Source of the DNA: VRUE01 sp963817905
GTDB lineage: Bacteria; Actinomycetota; Thermoleophilia; Solirubrobacterales; 70-9
Assembly: GCA_963817905.1 (NCBI GenBank)
Contig: CAWFPS010000001.1
Coordinates: forward strand, 124,001-188,000
DNA: 64,000 nucleotides
Direction of reading: 5' to 3'
Shown: one piece after another, positions 63,995 through 64,000 of the stretch
How positions within the stretch are numbered: the stretch's first letter is position 1
How the letters are laid out: every line of letters starts with the position of its first letter
The notes under the pieces: model-generated
Told to the model about the DNA's origin: nothing
Seen by the model: only the letters and a program-made list of their open reading frames with translations
The model's database searches: none
Translations under genes and position numbers: made by a program

Positions 63995-64000
63995 TGGTCA

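Noticed and set aside
1..64000. tRNA, rRNA or riboswitch genes
   Set aside because: No cloverleaf, rRNA segment or recognisable riboswitch core was found by eye in any intergenic gap.

Overview
The window is GC-rich and dense with genes. Its style (many secreted proteins built from Ig-like units opening with D-T-T-A-P and containing A-G-N, a basic C-terminal domain on a giant surface protein, an ECF sigma factor, many GTG/TTG starts) suggests a high-GC actinobacterium, most likely Thermoleophilia/Solirubrobacterales. That placement is an inference from protein style; there is no rRNA here. No tRNA, rRNA or CRISPR array was recognised.

Layout. (1) 1-1.9 kb: a truncated RelA/SpoT fragment, two related small genes (one frameshifted) and an ECF sigma factor. 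(2) 1.97-24.9 kb: an envelope polysaccharide locus. It has a leftward operon (epimerase, GT2, Gfo/Idh oxidoreductase), a rightward operon (two chain-length proteins, GT2, acyltransferase, flippase, GT4), a leftward gene fusing a chain-length (Wzz-like) protein to a Wzy/ligase-like polymerase, and a second rightward operon (GT2, epimerase, DegT aminotransferase, initiating sugar-phosphate transferase, GT4, beta-propeller). Embedded in it is a leftward trio: a deacetylase-like protein and two secreted beta-helix proteins. (3) 25.0-43.1 kb: one giant secreted protein gene, about 6,000 codons, with a dimethylformamidase-like domain, Ig, DUF4082 and FN3-like domains, then 31 + 21 repeat units on an exact 276-bp grid. 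(4) 43.1-53.4 kb: a third beta-helix protein, a LuxR regulator with a DegT aminotransferase, an acetyltransferase with a GT2, and a large secreted copper-radical-oxidase-like protein. (5) 53.4-58.3 kb: a small accessory island with two intact class II Fic proteins, Fic remnants, a DUF4143-type ATPase and an AbiEi-like remnant. (6) 58.3-63.9 kb: ordinary core genes (lipid kinase, MBL hydrolase, phosphomannomutase, HIT protein, CorA).

How it fits together. Parts 2-4 read as one programme for making, polymerising, exporting and decorating an envelope glycan, plus the secreted proteins that sit in or on it. Phosphomannomutase in part 6 could supply a sugar-1-phosphate precursor.

Most unusual points: the Wzz-Wzy fusion with three more Wzz-like paralogues; the giant protein's in-register repeat arrays with recent block duplications; three beta-helix paralogues with shuffled domain order; a copper radical oxidase with a complete set of active-site residues in a glycan locus; and an accessory island cut into modules by direct repeats derived from the 3' end of the neighbouring lipid-kinase gene, with no integrase in view. 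Several genes carry single-base frameshifts, many at short homopolymers; some or all may be assembly errors.
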